Shown here: piece after piece, positions 9,574 through 21,735 of the stretch
Layout of the letters: the number at the start of each line of letters is the position of its first letter
Numbering within the stretch: the stretch's first letter is position 1
From: Photobacterium carnosum
GTDB lineage: Bacteria > Pseudomonadota > Gammaproteobacteria > Enterobacterales > Vibrionaceae
Direction of reading: 5' to 3'
Assembly: GCF_002849605.1 (NCBI RefSeq)
Contig: NZ_NPIB01000001.1
Location: 310,001 to 374,000, forward strand
DNA: 64,000 nucleotides
Program-made: the position numbers and the translations under genes
The notes under the pieces: generated by a model
What the model was told of the DNA's origin: nothing
Databases searched by the model: none
What the model saw: the letters and a program-made list of their open reading frames with translations, nothing else

Positions 9574-9793
9574 AAGGATTATTAAACACAAAGAGGGTTA
9601 TTCGAGGAGCACAAAAGGTGCATTGCAAGTGGCAATTATTCCAGCCGCGAATATTATGTACTTATACGCCATGAGTTACCATTGTTTTAACCATTCATTC
9701 AATATATTGCAGCAAATATAAACACTGATTGCTAATTGATATAATCAAAACGTAAAATAGCCCTAATTTCTTTACCAAAATCGGCTTAAAAAG

Positions 9794-10318
9794 ATGTCAA
9801 AACACTCGAATGAATGTCCTTGTGGCAGCCACAAATCACTTGCTGAATGTTGTAAACCTATCCATCTTAATCATGCATTAGCCACCCATCCTGAACAACT
9901 TATGCGTGCGCGTTACAGTGCTCATGTGCTGGGCTTAGTTGATTTTGTAGTACAAACTTATCATGCCAGTTGTGACGCAGAACATCATCGAGAAGCCATT
10001 GCCGAATCGATTAATCTTAAATGGCTTGGTCTAGAAGTTATTAACAGTGAAATTGCGGCTGATGGTCAGGGGTTTGTTGAATTTAAAGCTGGTTATAAAG
10101 AAGCCGGCGAAGAATATATACTGCAAGAGCGTTCGCGTTTTGTACAAGAAACCATGAATGGTCAGCTATGTTGGTTTTACATTGATGGGGAATATCCTCA
10201 GCCACCACCAAGCGAACAACCACCAGCACCCCAACCAGTAACCGTCACTAAAACCGTTGGTCGTAATGATCCTTGCTTATGCGGCAGTGGTAAAAAATAC
10301 AAAAAATGCTGTGCCTAA
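9794..10318 (+). CDS. ychJ: YchJ family protein with two SEC-C zinc motifs
   Basis: A 174-residue cytosolic protein of unknown function. The N-terminal motif [13 protein letters not shown] (residues 8-20) and the C-terminal [13 protein letters not shown] are SEC-C metal-binding motifs. The middle (about 30-140) is the NTF2-like YchJ domain, with conserved RARYSA near residue 40. A proline-rich linker (about 142-156, [14 protein letters not shown]) joins the last motif. SEC-C motifs also occur at the end of SecA, where they bind zinc and ribosome or SecB partners, so a link to protein quality control is possible but not shown. The ribosome site is weak. Confidence 0.9.
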   Translation: MSKHSNECPCGSHKSLAECCKPIHLNHALATHPEQLMRARYSAHVLGLVDFVVQTYHASCDAEHHREAIAESINLKWLGLEVINSEIAADGQGFVEFKAGYKEAGEEYILQERSRFVQETMNGQLCWFYIDGEYPQPPPSEQPPAPQPVTVTKTVGRNDPCLCGSGKKYKKCCA

Positions 10319-10338
10319 GCTAACGCATTAACATTATC

Positions 10339-10378
10339 CATCAATAAAACTGAGTCCTAAAAATCAGTTTTATTGATG
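10339..10378 (+). terminator. Perfect 15-bp inverted repeat after ychJ
   Basis: CATCAATAAAACTGA (10339-10353) is exactly complementary to TCAGTTTTATTGATG (10364-10378), with a 10-base loop. It starts about 20 bases after the ychJ stop. The following TGTTATTTGTT is only moderately T-rich, so termination is likely but not certain. Confidence 0.6.
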
Positions 10379-10647
10379 TGTTATTTGTTGATTCATTGAG
10401 AAAATATCCTTAAATAATTTACATTTAAAAAATACTCTCTCATATCTTTATTTTTAAAAGCCAAATAATTCATTACAGTTCATCATCTTATCAATCAAAA
10501 TATTGTGTCCCCTTCCTTTTTCGCATTAACACAAACAATTAACATTTATTTTAACTTTTCGCTTAAATTATTGTTGCAAAAAACAACAGCCTTCGTTAGT
10601 GTGAATGACAACAACAAATAATGTTAAACCTTATTGAGTAACTATTT

Positions 10648-10695
10648 ATGCGTATCCAAATGATTCTATCTCAACATCATCATCATCCTGACTAG
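10648..10695 (+). CDS. hisL: his operon leader peptide
   Basis: A 15-codon frame, MRIQMILSQHHHHPD then TAG, contains four consecutive CAT His codons. It ends in HHHHPD, like the E. coli leader, which has seven His. It lies about 170 bases upstream of hisG and just before an attenuator hairpin. Ribosome stalling at the His codons when charged tRNA-His is scarce is the known control mechanism of enteric his operons. Confidence 0.9.
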   Translation: MRIQMILSQHHHHPD

Positions 10696-10770
10696 TCTTT
10701 CGGGAGGATACGCCTCACCCTGGAAGACGTCTTTTTTCTTCCAGTGGTCATAACGGAATATCTCATTCAG
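10696..10770 (+). promoter_or_regulatory. his leader RNA: pause/antiterminator hairpin region
   Basis: CTGGAAGA (10720-10727) pairs perfectly with TCTTCCAG (10737-10744), and an outer ACC/GGT extension gives an upstream stem. The A/G-rich and C/T-rich arms can also pair with the GAAG/CTTC core of the terminator hairpin that follows. This gives the mutually exclusive folds expected of an attenuator. The exact alternative pairing needs RNA folding. Confidence 0.65.
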
Positions 10771-10803
10771 ACCCTCGGAAGAAACTTCTTTCGAGGGTTT
10801 TTT
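10771..10803 (+). terminator. his operon attenuator terminator
   Basis: ACCCTCG pairs with CGAGGGT, with an inner GAAG/CTTC stem, directly followed by six T. It stands between hisL and hisG, so it terminates transcription before the structural genes when histidine is plentiful. Confidence 0.9.
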
Positions 10804-10865
10804 AATACCTGATTTTCAATCTAAAATTTTTATTATTTGAATGAATTTAGACAAGGAATATACCT

Positions 10866-11762
10866 ATGCAAACACAACGATTACGCATTGCGATTCAGAA
10901 AAAAGGCCGTCTTAGTAAAGAGTGCCAAGACTTACTTAAACGCTGTGGTGTTAAATTCAATATGGTCGGTGAGCGATTAGTGGTTCACGCCGAAAATATG
11001 CCAATTGATTTATTACTCGTTCGAGATGATGACATTCCCGGTCTGATCATGGATGGCGTGGTGGATTTAGGCGTTATTGGTGAAAATGAACTTGAAGAAG
11101 TTAGCCTTGAGCGCTCAGCACGTCACGAAGCCAGTGATTACCTCAAACTACGTCGACTGGATTTTGGCGGTTGCCGTCTTTCTATCGCGATTGATAAAGA
11201 TGCTGATTACAACGGGCCTCAAGATCTTAATGGCAAGCGTATTGCGACCACTTACCCGCAGTTAGTCAAACGCTACATGGACAATATTGGGGTTCAATTT
11301 ACAACCTGTATGCTCAATGGTTCTGTCGAAGTTGCACCACGAGCAGGTTTAGCCGATGCCATTTGTGATTTGGTATCGACAGGTGCGACCCTTGAAGCTA
11401 ATGGCTTAAAAGAAGCCGAAGTAATCTTGCGATCTAAAGCGGTATTAATTCAATCAATGGCAGTGATCAGCGCTGAAAAACAAGCCCTAATTGAACGACT
11501 CCTTATTCGTATTCAAGGTGTTATTCAAGCTAAAGAATCTAAGTACATCATGCTACACGCGCCTACTGATCGCCTTAATCAAATTAAACAATTATTACCA
11601 GGCGCTGAAGATCCAACCGTATTGCCTCTTGCTGGTGACAAAAGTCGCGTGGCGATCCACCTTGTTAGCTCTGAAAATCTATTCTGGGAAACCATGGAGC
11701 AACTTAAAGAATTAGGTGCGAGCTCTATTTTAGTCTTGCCCATTGAAAAAATGATGGAGTAA
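10866..11762 (+). CDS. hisG: ATP phosphoribosyltransferase (long form)
   Basis: First, feedback-controlled step of histidine synthesis: ATP + PRPP to phosphoribosyl-ATP. At 298 residues it is the long form, with two catalytic domains followed by the C-terminal ACT-like histidine-binding domain (about 225-298). That form is a hexamer inhibited by histidine and needs no HisZ. Conserved blocks include IAIQKKGRL near the start, LGVIGENEL and the PRPP-binding [14 protein letters not shown]. It is the first structural gene after the attenuator, and hisD follows after 3 bases. Confidence 0.98.
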   Translation: MQTQRLRIAIQKKGRLSKECQDLLKRCGVKFNMVGERLVVHAENMPIDLLLVRDDDIPGLIMDGVVDLGVIGENELEEVSLERSARHEASDYLKLRRLDFGGCRLSIAIDKDADYNGPQDLNGKRIATTYPQLVKRYMDNIGVQFTTCMLNGSVEVAPRAGLADAICDLVSTGATLEANGLKEAEVILRSKAVLIQSMAVISAEKQALIERLLIRIQGVIQAKESKYIMLHAPTDRLNQIKQLLPGAEDPTVLPLAGDKSRVAIHLVSSENLFWETMEQLKELGASSILVLPIEKMME

Positions 11763-11765
11763 GTC

Positions 11766-13073
11766 ATGAAAACCGTACTATGGCAATCACTCACTAAAGA
11801 CCAGCAACAACAACTGTTGGTGCGCCCTGCTGTAAATAACAGCGCGAATATCACGGCCATTGTCAGTGATATTATTAAACAAGTCCGTCAACAAGGCGAT
11901 GGTGCACTATTTACGCTTACTGAAAAATTTGATGGTATCCGTCCGGCAACACTTAGCGTCTTTGCAAATGAAGTTGATACGGCTTGTGCACGGTTAAGTG
12001 ATGACATAAAAGCAGCCTTAGAGCAGGCGCACCGCAATATCACCACTTTCCACCTTGCACAGCAGCAACCGACCTTGCGAGTAGAAACCCAAACAGGTGT
12101 GATTTGTGAACAAGTCACCCGCCCTGTTAATTCGGTAGGATTATATATTCCTGGCGGTAGTGCGCCATTGCCTTCAACCGTACTGATGTTAGGCGTTCCT
12201 GCACAAATTGCTGGTTGTCGTCATATTGCCTTATGTTCACCACCACCGATTGCTGATGAAATTTTGTATGTCGCCAAACTATGTGGCATTAATGCTATTT
12301 ACAACGTTGGGGGATCACAAGCCATAGCAGCAATGGCTTATGGCACTGACACTATTGCCAGTGTTGATAAGATTTTTGGCCCAGGTAATGCCTTTGTTAC
12401 CGAAGCAAAACGACAAGTCAGTAATGACTTCAACGGTGCAGCGATTGATATGCCAGCCGGACCCTCTGAAGTATTGGTCATTGCCGATGAAACAGCTGAT
12501 CCTGAATTTATTGCCGCTGATTTATTAAGCCAAGCCGAACACGGGCCTGATTCACAAGTTATCTTAGTCACATCAAGCCAAACTATTGCTGATCAAACTG
12601 CGACTGCAATTGAGCGCCAATTACGCCAACTAACACGGGCTGACATTGCTCAACAAGCCTTAGCATCTAGCCTTTTGATCGTAACCGAAACCTTACTTCA
12701 GTGTGTGGCGATTTCTAATCAATATGGTCCTGAGCACTTAATTGTTCAAACCTGTGAGCCAAGAGAATTAGTGCCACTGCTTGATAATGCAGGTTCAATT
12801 TTCTTAGGTAAATGGTCACCAGAATCGGTGGGCGATTATGCATCAGGCACTAACCACGTGTTACCGACCTATGGCTATACCCGCACTTATTCAAGCCTTG
12901 GTTTAGCCGATTTCAGCAAACGAATGACAATACAAGAATTATCAGCCGACGGTTTACTCGGTATTGCAAAAACAGTGACCACAATTGCAGCAGCGGAAGG
13001 TCTTGACGCTCACAAACATGCTGTCACTATTCGGGTTAATAAATTAATTGCACAACAAGAGAACGCATTATGA
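11766..13073 (+). CDS. hisD: Histidinol dehydrogenase
   Basis: Oxidises L-histidinol to L-histidine in two NAD-dependent steps, the last reactions of the pathway. The 435-residue protein carries the family signature around [24 protein letters not shown], the zinc/base segment [11 protein letters not shown] and GPEHLI. It includes the C-terminal dimerisation part. Length equals the usual ~434. Its stop overlaps the hisC start (ATGA), indicating translational coupling. Confidence 0.98.
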   Translation: MKTVLWQSLTKDQQQQLLVRPAVNNSANITAIVSDIIKQVRQQGDGALFTLTEKFDGIRPATLSVFANEVDTACARLSDDIKAALEQAHRNITTFHLAQQQPTLRVETQTGVICEQVTRPVNSVGLYIPGGSAPLPSTVLMLGVPAQIAGCRHIALCSPPPIADEILYVAKLCGINAIYNVGGSQAIAAMAYGTDTIASVDKIFGPGNAFVTEAKRQVSNDFNGAAIDMPAGPSEVLVIADETADPEFIAADLLSQAEHGPDSQVILVTSSQTIADQTATAIERQLRQLTRADIAQQALASSLLIVTETLLQCVAISNQYGPEHLIVQTCEPRELVPLLDNAGSIFLGKWSPESVGDYASGTNHVLPTYGYTRTYSSLGLADFSKRMTIQELSADGLLGIAKTVTTIAAAEGLDAHKHAVTIRVNKLIAQQENAL

Positions 13074-14122
13074 CCATCGCTCAACTAGCCCGTAAAACTG
13101 TACGTGAATTAACCCCTTACCAATCAGCACGTCGTTTAGGCGGTAAAGGTGACATCTGGCTCAATGCCAATGAATCTCCGTTTGCCAATGAATACAGTAT
13201 TAATCTTGCGGGCTTAAACCGTTACAGTGAATGCCAACCACCAGAGCTGATCAACGCTTATGCTGATTATGCTGGGGTTGAGCCACACCAAGTATTAACC
13301 TCGCGGGGGGCGGATGAAGGCATTGAGCTGATTATAAAAGCCTTCTGTGAGCCAAATTGCGATAGCATTCTCTATTGTCCACCCACTTATGGTATGTATG
13401 CCATTAGTGCAGAGATCAACGATATTAATGCCAAGGTTGTGCCGTTAACACCTGAATGGCAATTAGACCTTAATGCCATTGCAGAGCAACTTGATAACGT
13501 CAAGATCGTGTTTGCTTGTAGTCCCAATAATCCCACCGGCAATCTATTAGTTCGTAAAGATATTATCGCCTTACTTGAAATGACCACTGATAGAGCATTA
13601 GTGGTTATTGATGAGGCGTATATTGATTTTAGCCTTCAAGACAGCGTTAAAGATTTATTAGCAACGTATCCGCATCTGGTTATTTTGCGAACCTTATCTA
13701 AAGCGTTTGCACTGGCAGGACTACGTTGTGGCTTTACTTTAGCCAATAAAGAAATCATTGAAATTCTACTCAAGATCATTGCCCCTTACCCTGTTCCAGT
13801 GCCTGTAACTGAAATTGCAGTGCAAGCCTTATCACCAGCAGGCCGCGCACGGACCAAATTTCAAGTATTAGATCTGTGTGCTAACCGCGCTTATCTACAA
13901 GCAGGTTTGGGGATGTTAGCCGGCGTCACCGTCTTTGATGGGTATGCCAACTACTTATTAGTTAAATTTACAGATGCCGATAAGCTATTCAATACGCTAT
14001 GGGATAACGGCATTATTTTACGCCGTTCACCGATTGAGAACTGCATTCGAATCAGTGTCGGTAACCGTGACGAATGTGAAAAAACCCTCGCGTTTATTCG
14101 CGGCCAATTACAACAACAATAA
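13070..14122 (+). CDS. hisC: Histidinol-phosphate aminotransferase
   Basis: A PLP enzyme that converts imidazole acetol phosphate and glutamate to histidinol phosphate. The 350-residue fold-type I transaminase has WLNANESPF at the N-terminus, SPNNPTGN, the DEAYIDF segment binding the PLP pyridine nitrogen, and the Schiff-base lysine in [16 protein letters not shown]. Close to the 356 residues of E. coli HisC. It overlaps hisD by 4 bases. Confidence 0.98.
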   Translation: MTIAQLARKTVRELTPYQSARRLGGKGDIWLNANESPFANEYSINLAGLNRYSECQPPELINAYADYAGVEPHQVLTSRGADEGIELIIKAFCEPNCDSILYCPPTYGMYAISAEINDINAKVVPLTPEWQLDLNAIAEQLDNVKIVFACSPNNPTGNLLVRKDIIALLEMTTDRALVVIDEAYIDFSLQDSVKDLLATYPHLVILRTLSKAFALAGLRCGFTLANKEIIEILLKIIAPYPVPVPVTEIAVQALSPAGRARTKFQVLDLCANRAYLQAGLGMLAGVTVFDGYANYLLVKFTDADKLFNTLWDNGIILRRSPIENCIRISVGNRDECEKTLAFIRGQLQQQ

Positions 14123-14133
14123 GGACATTGATT

Positions 14134-15203
14134 GTGAGCAAAGAAAAAATTCTATTTATCGACCGTGATGGCACCTTAATTGTTGAGCCCCCCGTCGACT
14201 TTCAAGTTGATCGATTAGACAAACTACAATTTGAACCGAATGTGATTCCGGCATTACTTGCACTTCAAAATGCAGGTTATACCTTAGTGATGGTCACCAA
14301 CCAAGACGGCCTCGGTACTCATAGTTACCCCCAAGCTGATTTTGATGCCCCTCATTCGATGATGATGGATATTTTCAGCTCACAAGGGGTTCACTTTAGT
14401 GACGTCTTGATCTGCCCCCACTTTGACCACCAGCAATGCAGTTGCCGTAAGCCAAAGTTGGGGCTAGTTAAAGACTACTTACAACAAGGTCGGGTTGATT
14501 TTGCTAACTCGGCAGTGATTGGTGATCGTCAAACAGATCTTCAATTAGCTGAAAATATGGCGATCCGTGGCATTCAATACCATCCGAAAACCATGCCCTG
14601 GCAACAGATCGTGACAGATCTCACCACCCAACCACGGATCGCAGAAGTGGTACGTACCACCAAAGAAACCAATATTCGTGTCAAAGTGAATTTAGATCAA
14701 ACGGGAGGTAATACGATTTCAACCGGATTAGGATTCTTTGATCATATGCTTGATCAAATTGCCACTCACGGTGGTTTTCAAATGACATTAACGGTTGATG
14801 GTGACTTACACATTGATGATCACCACAGTGTTGAAGATGCCGCCCTCGCCTTGGGTGAAGCATTACGCCAAGCACTGGGTGACAAACGAGGGATTGGCCG
14901 GTTTGGGTTTAGCTTACCGATGGACGAATGTTTGGCACAATGTGCGTTAGATTTATCTGGTCGTCCTTATCTTAAATTTGATGCCACATTTAGCCGCGAT
15001 CATGTCGGTGATCTTTCTACGGAAATGGTGCCTCACTTCTTTCGTTCATTAACCGATACCCTAGCCTGTACGCTGCACTTATCGTCAACAGGCAATAATG
15101 ATCACCACATTGTTGAAAGTTTATTTAAAGCCTTTGGACGTACTCTGCGCCAAGCGATAAAAGTGGAAGGTAATGAACTTCCAAGTAGCAAAGGAGTGTT
15201 GTA

Positions 15204-15204
<1 letters not shown>
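14134..15204 (+). CDS. hisB: Bifunctional histidinol-phosphatase / imidazoleglycerol-phosphate dehydratase
   Basis: Catalyses the sixth and eighth steps of histidine synthesis. The N-terminal HAD phosphatase (to about 165) shows the nucleophile motif FIDRDGTL and a zinc loop with [15 protein letters not shown]. The C-terminal dehydratase has the two manganese-binding blocks [10 protein letters not shown] and NDHHIVES. I use the GTG at 14134: the AAGGA at 14121 is 8 bases from it but only 2 from the in-frame TTG at 14128, and the resulting 356 residues match E. coli HisB (355). The stop TAA overlaps hisH by one base. Confidence 0.97.
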
Positions 15205-16641
<1,437 letters not shown>

Positions 16642-16650
16642 GGAGAACAC

Positions 16651-17424
16651 ATGTTAACTAAACGTATTATTCCTTGTTTAGATGTCCGTGATGGTCAGGT
16701 TGTAAAAGGCGTCCAATTTCGTAATCACAAAATCATTGGCGACATCGTACCGCTGGCAAAACGTTACGCTGAAGAAGGTGCAGATGAACTGGTTTTCTAT
16801 GATATTACCGCCTCAAGCGATGGCCGAGTCGTTGATAAAAGCTGGGTGTCTCGCGTTGCAGAAGTGATTGATATTCCATTTTGTGTTGCTGGTGGTATTA
16901 AATCAACGGCCGATGCAAGCCGTATCCTTCAATTTGGTGCCGATAAAATCTCGATTAACTCCCCTGCACTTGCAAACCCCACTTTAATTTCTGAGCTTGC
17001 TGATAAATTTGGGGTGCAATGTATCGTTGTCGGTATCGATTCTTACTTTGATGCTGAAACTGGTCAATATCAGGTGTATCAATTTACGGGTGATGAACAG
17101 CGCACGCAAGCGACTCAATGGCAAACCTGTGACTGGGTACAAGAAGTCCAACGCCTTGGCGCAGGTGAAATCGTATTAAATATGATGAACCAAGACGGCG
17201 TGCGTAACGGTTACGACTTAGATCAACTCAATATTGTACGCAGTGTCTGTAACGTGCCTTTAATTGCTTCTGGTGGCGCAGGTGAAATGTCACACTTTCG
17301 TGATGCCTTTCAACTTGCCAATGTTGATGGTGCACTGGCAGCATCAGTCTTTCATAAACAAATCATTAATATTGGTGAGTTAAAGCACTACCTAAAACAA
17401 CAACAGCTGGAGATTCGACTATGA
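16651..17424 (+). CDS. hisF: Imidazole glycerol phosphate synthase, cyclase subunit
   Basis: Uses ammonia delivered from HisH to convert PRFAR to imidazole glycerol phosphate and AICAR. The 257-residue (beta-alpha)8 barrel has the catalytic Asp in [15 protein letters not shown] and the second in [14 protein letters not shown]. Phosphate-binding loops include AGGIKS and ASGGAGE. It is homologous to HisA, its neighbour 9 bases upstream. The stop overlaps hisI (ATGA). Confidence 0.98.
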   Translation: MLTKRIIPCLDVRDGQVVKGVQFRNHKIIGDIVPLAKRYAEEGADELVFYDITASSDGRVVDKSWVSRVAEVIDIPFCVAGGIKSTADASRILQFGADKISINSPALANPTLISELADKFGVQCIVVGIDSYFDAETGQYQVYQFTGDEQRTQATQWQTCDWVQEVQRLGAGEIVLNMMNQDGVRNGYDLDQLNIVRSVCNVPLIASGGAGEMSHFRDAFQLANVDGALAASVFHKQIINIGELKHYLKQQQLEIRL

Positions 17425-18041
17425 GTTTAACAACATCTATTGATTGGGAAAAAGTAGCCGGATTGATCCCTGCTATTATTCAAGATAATAACAGTGGCCA
17501 AGTATTAATGCTGGGCTACATGAATGATGAAGCACTGGCTAAAACTTTAGCCACAGAACACGTGACTTTTTGGTCACGCACTAAAAACCGTTTATGGACC
17601 AAAGGTGAAACATCAGGCAACGTCTTACACCTAAAAAGTATTAAGCTCGATTGCGATCAAGACACATTATTAGTCCAAGTCGATCCGATGGGTTCTACTT
17701 GTCACTTAAACACCACTAGTTGTTTTGGTAATGATGACACGACTAATACTCAACCTGCTTTGGTGTTCCTGCATCAACTTGAGCAAATATTGGCTGATCG
17801 TAAAGGTGCTGATCCTGATTCCTCTTACACCGCTAGCCTCTATGCTCGTGGCACCAAGCGTATATCACAGAAAGTGGGCGAAGAAGGGGTTGAGGTCGCA
17901 CTTGCGGCAACGTCGGGTGATAAAGCAGAATTAGTTTGTGAATCAGCCGATCTTATTTATCACTTATTAGTTCTATTGCAAGATCAGAATCTCACCCTTG
18001 AAGATGTTATTAATAAACTTAAACAACGCCATCAACAATAA
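17421..18041 (+). CDS. hisI: Bifunctional phosphoribosyl-AMP cyclohydrolase / phosphoribosyl-ATP pyrophosphatase
   Basis: Fused HisI-HisE enzyme catalysing steps two and three of histidine synthesis. The N-terminal cyclohydrolase (to about 115) has the metal ligands in [15 protein letters not shown] and the zinc cysteines of [11 protein letters not shown]. The C-terminal pyrophosphatase (about 120-206) has the MazG-like helices with [13 protein letters not shown] and [13 protein letters not shown]. Length 206 (E. coli 203). Last gene of the operon, followed by a strong terminator. Confidence 0.98.
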   Translation: MSLTTSIDWEKVAGLIPAIIQDNNSGQVLMLGYMNDEALAKTLATEHVTFWSRTKNRLWTKGETSGNVLHLKSIKLDCDQDTLLVQVDPMGSTCHLNTTSCFGNDDTTNTQPALVFLHQLEQILADRKGADPDSSYTASLYARGTKRISQKVGEEGVEVALAATSGDKAELVCESADLIYHLLVLLQDQNLTLEDVINKLKQRHQQ

Positions 18042-18085
18042 TGATCAATCGCTATTAATATACGGCATAATTTTTCATCACTCAT

Positions 18086-18113
18086 AAAAAAAGGAAGCCA
18101 TGCTTCCTTTTTT
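18086..18113. terminator. Bidirectional terminator between hisI and tdk
   Basis: GGAAGC / GCTTCC with a 3-base loop, flanked by seven A and seven T, stands between convergent genes. Confidence 0.9.
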
Positions 18114-18130
18114 ATTCATTTAAATGCGAA

Positions 18131-18709
18131 TTAAAGCCCTAACGCTTCTTTATAATGCGCACGGCACATTGATACATAAAGATCATTACCGCCAATTTCA
18201 ACTTGATTACCACCAGCAATTGCATTACCTGCAGCATCTTGACGAATCACCATATTCGCTTTACGGCCACAATGACAAATCGTTTTTAACTCAACTAACT
18301 TATCTGCCCATGATAATAGATAACGGCTACCTTCAAATAATTCACCAAGAAAATCAGTGCGTAGCCCATAACATAAAACAGGGATATCTAATTTATCAAC
18401 CACCTCAGTTAATTGATAAACTTGTTCTTTAGTTAAAAATTGGCTTTCATCAATTAATACGCAATCAATTTTACCTGCATTAGAAAAGTTGATTAATATC
18501 TGATAAAAATCATCTGTCGAATTAAATAATTCAGCATCTTCCTGTAAACCAATTCGAGAGCTAACTTTACCTTTACCAAAACGATCATCAATCGCTGCCG
18601 TAAAAATAATTGGCGTCATGCCTCGCTCACGGTAATTAAATGATGATTGTAATAGTGTGGTCGATTTCCCAGCGTTCATTGCTGAGTAATAGAAATACAT
18701 CTGGGCCAT
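18131..18709 (-). CDS. tdk: Thymidine kinase (type II)
   Basis: Phosphorylates thymidine to dTMP in nucleotide salvage. The 192-residue protein has the P-loop [11 protein letters not shown] at 9-19, the Walker B-like IDESQF, and a zinc-binding lid with CHCGRKA and a late CRAH. It lacks the eukaryotic/viral HSV-type fold features. E. coli Tdk is 205 residues. E. coli also has tdk close to hns and adhE, both of which are in this window. Confidence 0.97.
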   Translation of the reverse strand: MAQMYFYYSAMNAGKSTTLLQSSFNYRERGMTPIIFTAAIDDRFGKGKVSSRIGLQEDAELFNSTDDFYQILINFSNAGKIDCVLIDESQFLTKEQVYQLTEVVDKLDIPVLCYGLRTDFLGELFEGSRYLLSWADKLVELKTICHCGRKANMVIRQDAAGNAIAGGNQVEIGGNDLYVSMCRAHYKEALGL

Positions 18710-18812
18710 TAGCTTTCCTAGTCATACTAATTACATTTAAAAATCGCGAAGATGCTACATAAAATCACCACCAATGAAAAGCACATATATCAACAACTGC
18801 TATTATTATTAT

Positions 18813-18844
18813 AAAAAAAACCAGTTAAAAATCATTAACTGGTT
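18813..18844 (-). terminator. Terminator of the nhaC-type gene
   Basis: On the minus strand AACCAGTTAA pairs with TTAACTGGTT, followed by a run of eight T. It lies 45 bases after the stop codon. Confidence 0.85.
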
Positions 18845-18889
18845 CAATTTAAACCCATTAGGTTATTTTAATAACGTGCAACATTAATC

Positions 18890-20476
18890 TTATGCAGTGC
18901 CTTTTAATGGTCGACTCGATAACCAAGCTAAGAAGAAACACATCAATACAAATGCAACTAAGGCGACTAAAAATGCTAATACTAATGAATCAGTAATACC
19001 TAATATTAAAAATCCAATCGTGGAGATAACCGCTACAGATAAAGCATAAGGCAATTGAGTCGCAACGTGATCAATATGATGACAACGAGCACCTGTCGAT
19101 GACAATATAGTGGTATCAGAAATTGGAGAACAATGATCGCCAAATACTGACCCTGCTAATACACTGGCTAACATTGGCAACATTAAACTGATTTCAGTCG
19201 CACCTGCGAGATCGCCAGCAATAGGTAACATAATTCCAAATGTACCCCATGAGGTTCCGGTTGAAAATGCCATAATGCCTGATAATAAAAACAGGATCAT
19301 TGGCAGTAAAGCTGGATTAATATTACCTTGAACAAGCGTTGATAAATATTGACCTGTTTTCATATCACCAATAACACTACCAATACTCCATGCAAATAAT
19401 AAAATCAAAATGGCACCAAACATTGATTTCGCACCAACCCATAAAGTATTACCAACATCTTGATAAGAAATACGCTGACGAAAAACAGGGACAATAGCGG
19501 CAACTAAACCAAATGCACCACCTAGACATAATGCTTCACCAACATTAGTATTTTCAAAAGCACCTAATAATGCAAACGGTTTACCTTCTGCTGCTAGCAC
19601 CTGATAACCGGTAAACACCATAAAAAAGAACGTCGCAATAATAAGAATAATAATCGGCCACACTAAATCACCAATACGGCCATATTGACTCTCTTTAATA
19701 TCAAGCTCTTCAGTTAAATCTTTAGCCTGTTCATCAACATCACCGCCTACATCAGTGCCTCGACCATGACAAGCCGCTATTTCATGCTTTCTCATCGGGC
19801 CAATATCCCACTGGAACCATGACACCACAAACACCATTGCTAATGCGAAAATAGCATAAAAATTCATTGGCGCTAATGTCATAAAAGCACTTAATGGCGT
19901 ATATTCAGTAACACCATGTGTGACCAATATGCCGCCAATCAAAGTAATAATATATGCGCCCCAGCTTGATGCAGGCATTAATACACACATAGGGGCTGCC
20001 GTGGAATCAAGAATATAAGCTAATTTTGAACGTGACACTTGAAAGCGGTCTGTCACAGGACGAGCAATAGAGCCAACAGCAAGACTATTAAAATAGTCAT
20101 CAACAAAAATGAAGACCCCTAAAAAAGCAGCTAAAAGTTTTGCCCCACGTTTGGTTTTAATTTTTGTCTGCGCCCACTCAGCAAAAGCACGTGTTCCACC
20201 AGAAAGCGTTAATAATGCAGTGGTCATCCCCAGTAATATTAAAAACAGCACAATACTCATATTCCAAGTATTGATACCATTATCAGCAATAAATAACCCT
20301 TTGATTGATGTAGCAAGATAACCTACTGTATTGATAAAAGAAAAATCATTAAGAAATAATGCGCCAAGTACAACACCGGTACCTAAAGACAATAAAACTC
20401 TACGGGTTAAAATCGCTAAACCAAGCGCGACTAATGGTGGAATAATGGATGTTAGTGAGTGAGAGTAATCTATCAA
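18890..20476 (-). CDS. NhaC family Na+/H+ antiporter
   Basis: A 528-residue inner-membrane protein with about 12 hydrophobic helices. NhaC-family marks include the segment around GTSWGTFGIMLPIAG and the highly conserved GDHCSPISDTTILSSTGA followed by CHHIDH. A hydrophilic loop near 230-265 is probably cytoplasmic. Such carriers exchange sodium for protons, which is expected in a marine bacterium, but relatives exchange organic acids, so the ion is an inference. The start is TTG at 20476; no ATG or GTG lies nearby and the ribosome site is weak. Confidence 0.85.
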   Translation of the reverse strand: MIDYSHSLTSIIPPLVALGLAILTRRVLLSLGTGVVLGALFLNDFSFINTVGYLATSIKGLFIADNGINTWNMSIVLFLILLGMTTALLTLSGGTRAFAEWAQTKIKTKRGAKLLAAFLGVFIFVDDYFNSLAVGSIARPVTDRFQVSRSKLAYILDSTAAPMCVLMPASSWGAYIITLIGGILVTHGVTEYTPLSAFMTLAPMNFYAIFALAMVFVVSWFQWDIGPMRKHEIAACHGRGTDVGGDVDEQAKDLTEELDIKESQYGRIGDLVWPIIILIIATFFFMVFTGYQVLAAEGKPFALLGAFENTNVGEALCLGGAFGLVAAIVPVFRQRISYQDVGNTLWVGAKSMFGAILILLFAWSIGSVIGDMKTGQYLSTLVQGNINPALLPMILFLLSGIMAFSTGTSWGTFGIMLPIAGDLAGATEISLMLPMLASVLAGSVFGDHCSPISDTTILSSTGARCHHIDHVATQLPYALSVAVISTIGFLILGITDSLVLAFLVALVAFVLMCFFLAWLSSRPLKGTA

Positions 20477-21136
20477 AATTTATAATCTCTATGACAACCA
20501 ATGATGGTTGGAGATCTACTGCTTGATATAACCATAATGTCATATCACTTTGAGTATAAGGAAAGATGGTTAGCCTCTCTAACCTCAACAGTAGCACTCC
20601 ATAGTTATATTTTTATCTACTATGGTGGTATTACACTTATTCAATGTAACCTCAGTAAGACTATTTAATATCAATTTCTTACGTTGACATTGATTCACTG
20701 CACTAATAATCACATTCATATTAGTTATTGATAAATAATGCACCTCAGCTCTTATCATAAAGGAATGGAAAAATTATTCCACTCAAAAAACCAACTGCGC
20801 AACAACTAGAGCTACAATTATTAACAATAAAGATTGTAAATAAATAAGTAACGACCATAAACAATCAATAATAACGAAGTGGTATAACATTTTAAAATTT
20901 ATTAGCATTTAACATATAAAGTTTAGTAACAATATCTAAAACTATTTAGCTTGTGTTTATACATTTAATGAAGAATTATTTTATAAATAGCCTTATTGTT
21001 CAAACATAACTATTTTTCAAATAAAGAAATGATTAAAATGTTTTACACATAATGTATAAAAGTATTACTATTGCAAAAAATGTTTTAATGCTGCTATTAT
21101 TATTTACAGTTAATTAAAAATAACAGGAAATATAAA
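20477..21136. other. Long AT-rich region between the nhaC-type gene and hns
   Basis: These 660 bases are very AT-rich, with many A- and T-tracts, and I see no convincing gene. The half next to hns probably holds the hns promoter and curved, H-NS-bound DNA for autoregulation, as known in enterobacteria. A possible -35 (TTTACA) is near 21042. This is inference from composition. Confidence 0.5.
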
Positions 21137-21532
21137 ATGTCTGATGCAATGAAAGCGCTTTTAAACCTTCGAAGCCTACGCGCACTTTCGCGTGAATATA
21201 CACTAGAGCAACTTGAAGAAGCGTTAGATAAACTAACAACAGTTGTTACTGAACGTTCTGATGCTGAAGCTGAAGAACAAGCAAAAGAAACTGAGCGCAA
21301 TGAAAAACTGACTCAGTATCGTGAAATGCTATTAGCTGACGGTATTGACCCTGAAGAATTATTAGCAAGTTTAGCAAAAGCACCAAAAACAAAGCGTGCA
21401 ACTCGTCCTGCTAAATATAAATTCATCGATGAAAATGGCGATGAAAAAACATGGACAGGCCAAGGCCGTACACCTAGTGCACTAAAGAAAGCATTAGATG
21501 AAGGCCAACCTCTTGAAGAATTTGAAATCTAA
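21137..21532 (+). CDS. hns: H-NS family nucleoid-associated silencer
   Basis: Binds AT-rich DNA, forms filaments and silences horizontally acquired genes. The 131-residue protein has the N-terminal oligomerisation helices (about 1-65, rich in Glu/Leu) and a basic linker near residues 85-97. The C-terminal DNA-binding domain has [16 protein letters not shown], with the QGR minor-groove hook. The length is close to E. coli H-NS (137). An AGGAA ribosome site precedes it and a terminator follows. This is the only global silencer in the window. Confidence 0.96.
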   Translation: MSDAMKALLNLRSLRALSREYTLEQLEEALDKLTTVVTERSDAEAEEQAKETERNEKLTQYREMLLADGIDPEELLASLAKAPKTKRATRPAKYKFIDENGDEKTWTGQGRTPSALKKALDEGQPLEEFEI

Positions 21533-21548
21533 TTCATTAGATTAAATA

Positions 21549-21577
21549 AAAAAGCCTAAACTATTTAGGCTTTTTTT
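21549..21577 (+). terminator. Rho-independent terminator of hns
   Basis: AAAAAGCCTAAA pairs with TTTAGGCTTTTT around a 3-base loop, ending in seven T, 17 bases after the stop. Confidence 0.92.
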
Positions 21578-21735
21578 ATATCTAAAATTAATACTATGAT
21601 GACTATTCTGCTCGTAATTATTCTTAGTAAGAATAAAGTATTTATATTCGTTAAATAATGTAAATAAAAAGCCAGACATTAATGACTAATTTTTTAAGCA
21701 TTACTAAAACTTACTATAAACTAATAATAATTATT

